A DNA stretch of 64,000 nt from Acanthochromis polyacanthus (Eukaryota > Chordata > Actinopteri > Pomacentridae), in the NCBI RefSeq assembly GCF_021347895.1, contig NC_067127.1:18014984-18078983 (forward strand), written 5' to 3'. Every line of letters starts with the position of its first letter. Within the stretch, counting starts at the first letter, position 1. The notes under the pieces were generated by a model. The model was not told the origin of the DNA. It did not search any database and was given only the letters and a program-made list of their open reading frames with translations. Made by a program: the position numbers and the translations under genes. Positions 63,666 through 64,000 of this stretch are shown here, piece by piece.

Positions 63666-64000
63666 TAATTAATATGATACATGAAATAGCACGTTTATTT
63701 ATTCAGTTACTTTTAAATCCCTAAACTTTGGGAACTGTGTGTAAAAAGCGTTACATCTCGTACACAGCTCTGTCAATATTGCCATAAACCTACTCTAATT
63801 AAAGCTCAGACTTGGCATTTTATCTTAGTATCCATTATTGTATTTCAAATTGAAGTGCTTAAGTGCTGAGACAGATGAACAAAGCATGCGTAAATGTCCA
63901 AATATTGTATTTCAACACATTTCTAATCTCATTTCCTTAATTAAATGACTGGTTTAATGAAAGTCCCAGAAATCCTACTCCAGATGATAGGATTCTCTTT

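Larger units (their letters stand above)
60472..64000 (-). other. WDR11 intron upstream of exon w1, partial
   Basis: No WDR11 exon was recognised here. The next expected segment, preceding GTSNGSVLVY, was searched by eye on the minus strand and not found. Holds copy 3 of the helicase-bearing element and a Tc1 relic. Confidence 0.65.

Noticed and set aside
60480..64000. Further upstream WDR11 exons
   Set aside because: I looked on the minus strand for the segment expected before GTSNGSVLVY and for earlier propeller segments and found no convincing match. A very short exon could have been missed.

Overview
The window is animal nuclear DNA, most likely from a ray-finned (teleost) fish. It holds a large spliced gene with small exons and long introns, tens of bases to over a hundred bases of pure CA/TG microsatellite, and fish-type mobile element relics: Tc1/mariner, hAT, an L2-clade LINE and tRNA-derived SINEs. 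The fish assignment is inference from the repeats and from close but not identical protein similarity to mammalian WDR11. No bacterial-style operon, CRISPR array or RNA gene was found.

Right two thirds (about 21.1-64 kb): the only gene I can support is WDR11 (WD repeat domain 11) on the minus strand. Nineteen exons can be read between 60471 and 23073, all with compatible splice phases. They encode about 750 residues, the C-terminal 60 percent of a protein of about 1,220: the end of the second beta-propeller and the alpha-helical C-terminal part. The first roughly 470 residues and the promoter must lie beyond 64000. Seventeen of the 18 complete introns are GT-AG. The last one (26258 to 23276) is AT-AC with U12-type donor and branch sequences, and only that junction keeps the reading frame and family alignment. 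A 3' UTR of about 1.9 kb probably ends near 21.1 kb.

The introns are loaded with mobile DNA. They contain an L2 LINE relic with a nested short element (30.0-32.0 kb), a deleted hAT element with terminal repeats and an 8-bp target duplication (55842-57251), a Tc1 relic (62.9-63.7 kb), a mariner-like fragment (27.2-27.5 kb), and three copies of a TAGCCTAGC-ended inverted-repeat element. Two of those three copies carry the N-terminal piece of a RecQ-type DNA helicase, including the Walker A region. The best copy (61071-61647) has perfect 19-bp ends, a perfect 9-bp target duplication and paired CTAGAC/GTCTAG hairpins inside both ends. I consider this family the most unusual item in the window. 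A 129-bp CA tract sits 12 bases upstream of one WDR11 splice acceptor on the transcribed strand, recalling the CFTR TG-tract arrangement.

Left third (1-21.1 kb): no protein-coding gene was recognised. The region contains a full SINE with a perfect 15-bp target duplication and Pol III A and B boxes (147-508), two degraded SINE copies, two relics of one Tc1 transposase lineage (5.99-7.06 and 15.66-15.98 kb), and CTCF-like motifs at 15452 and 21078. Much of the rest is unique sequence with AT-rich homeobox-like cores. In mammals WDR11 lies tail-to-tail with FGFR2 across a gene desert rich in regulatory DNA. This stretch could be the fish counterpart, but that needs an alignment to test.
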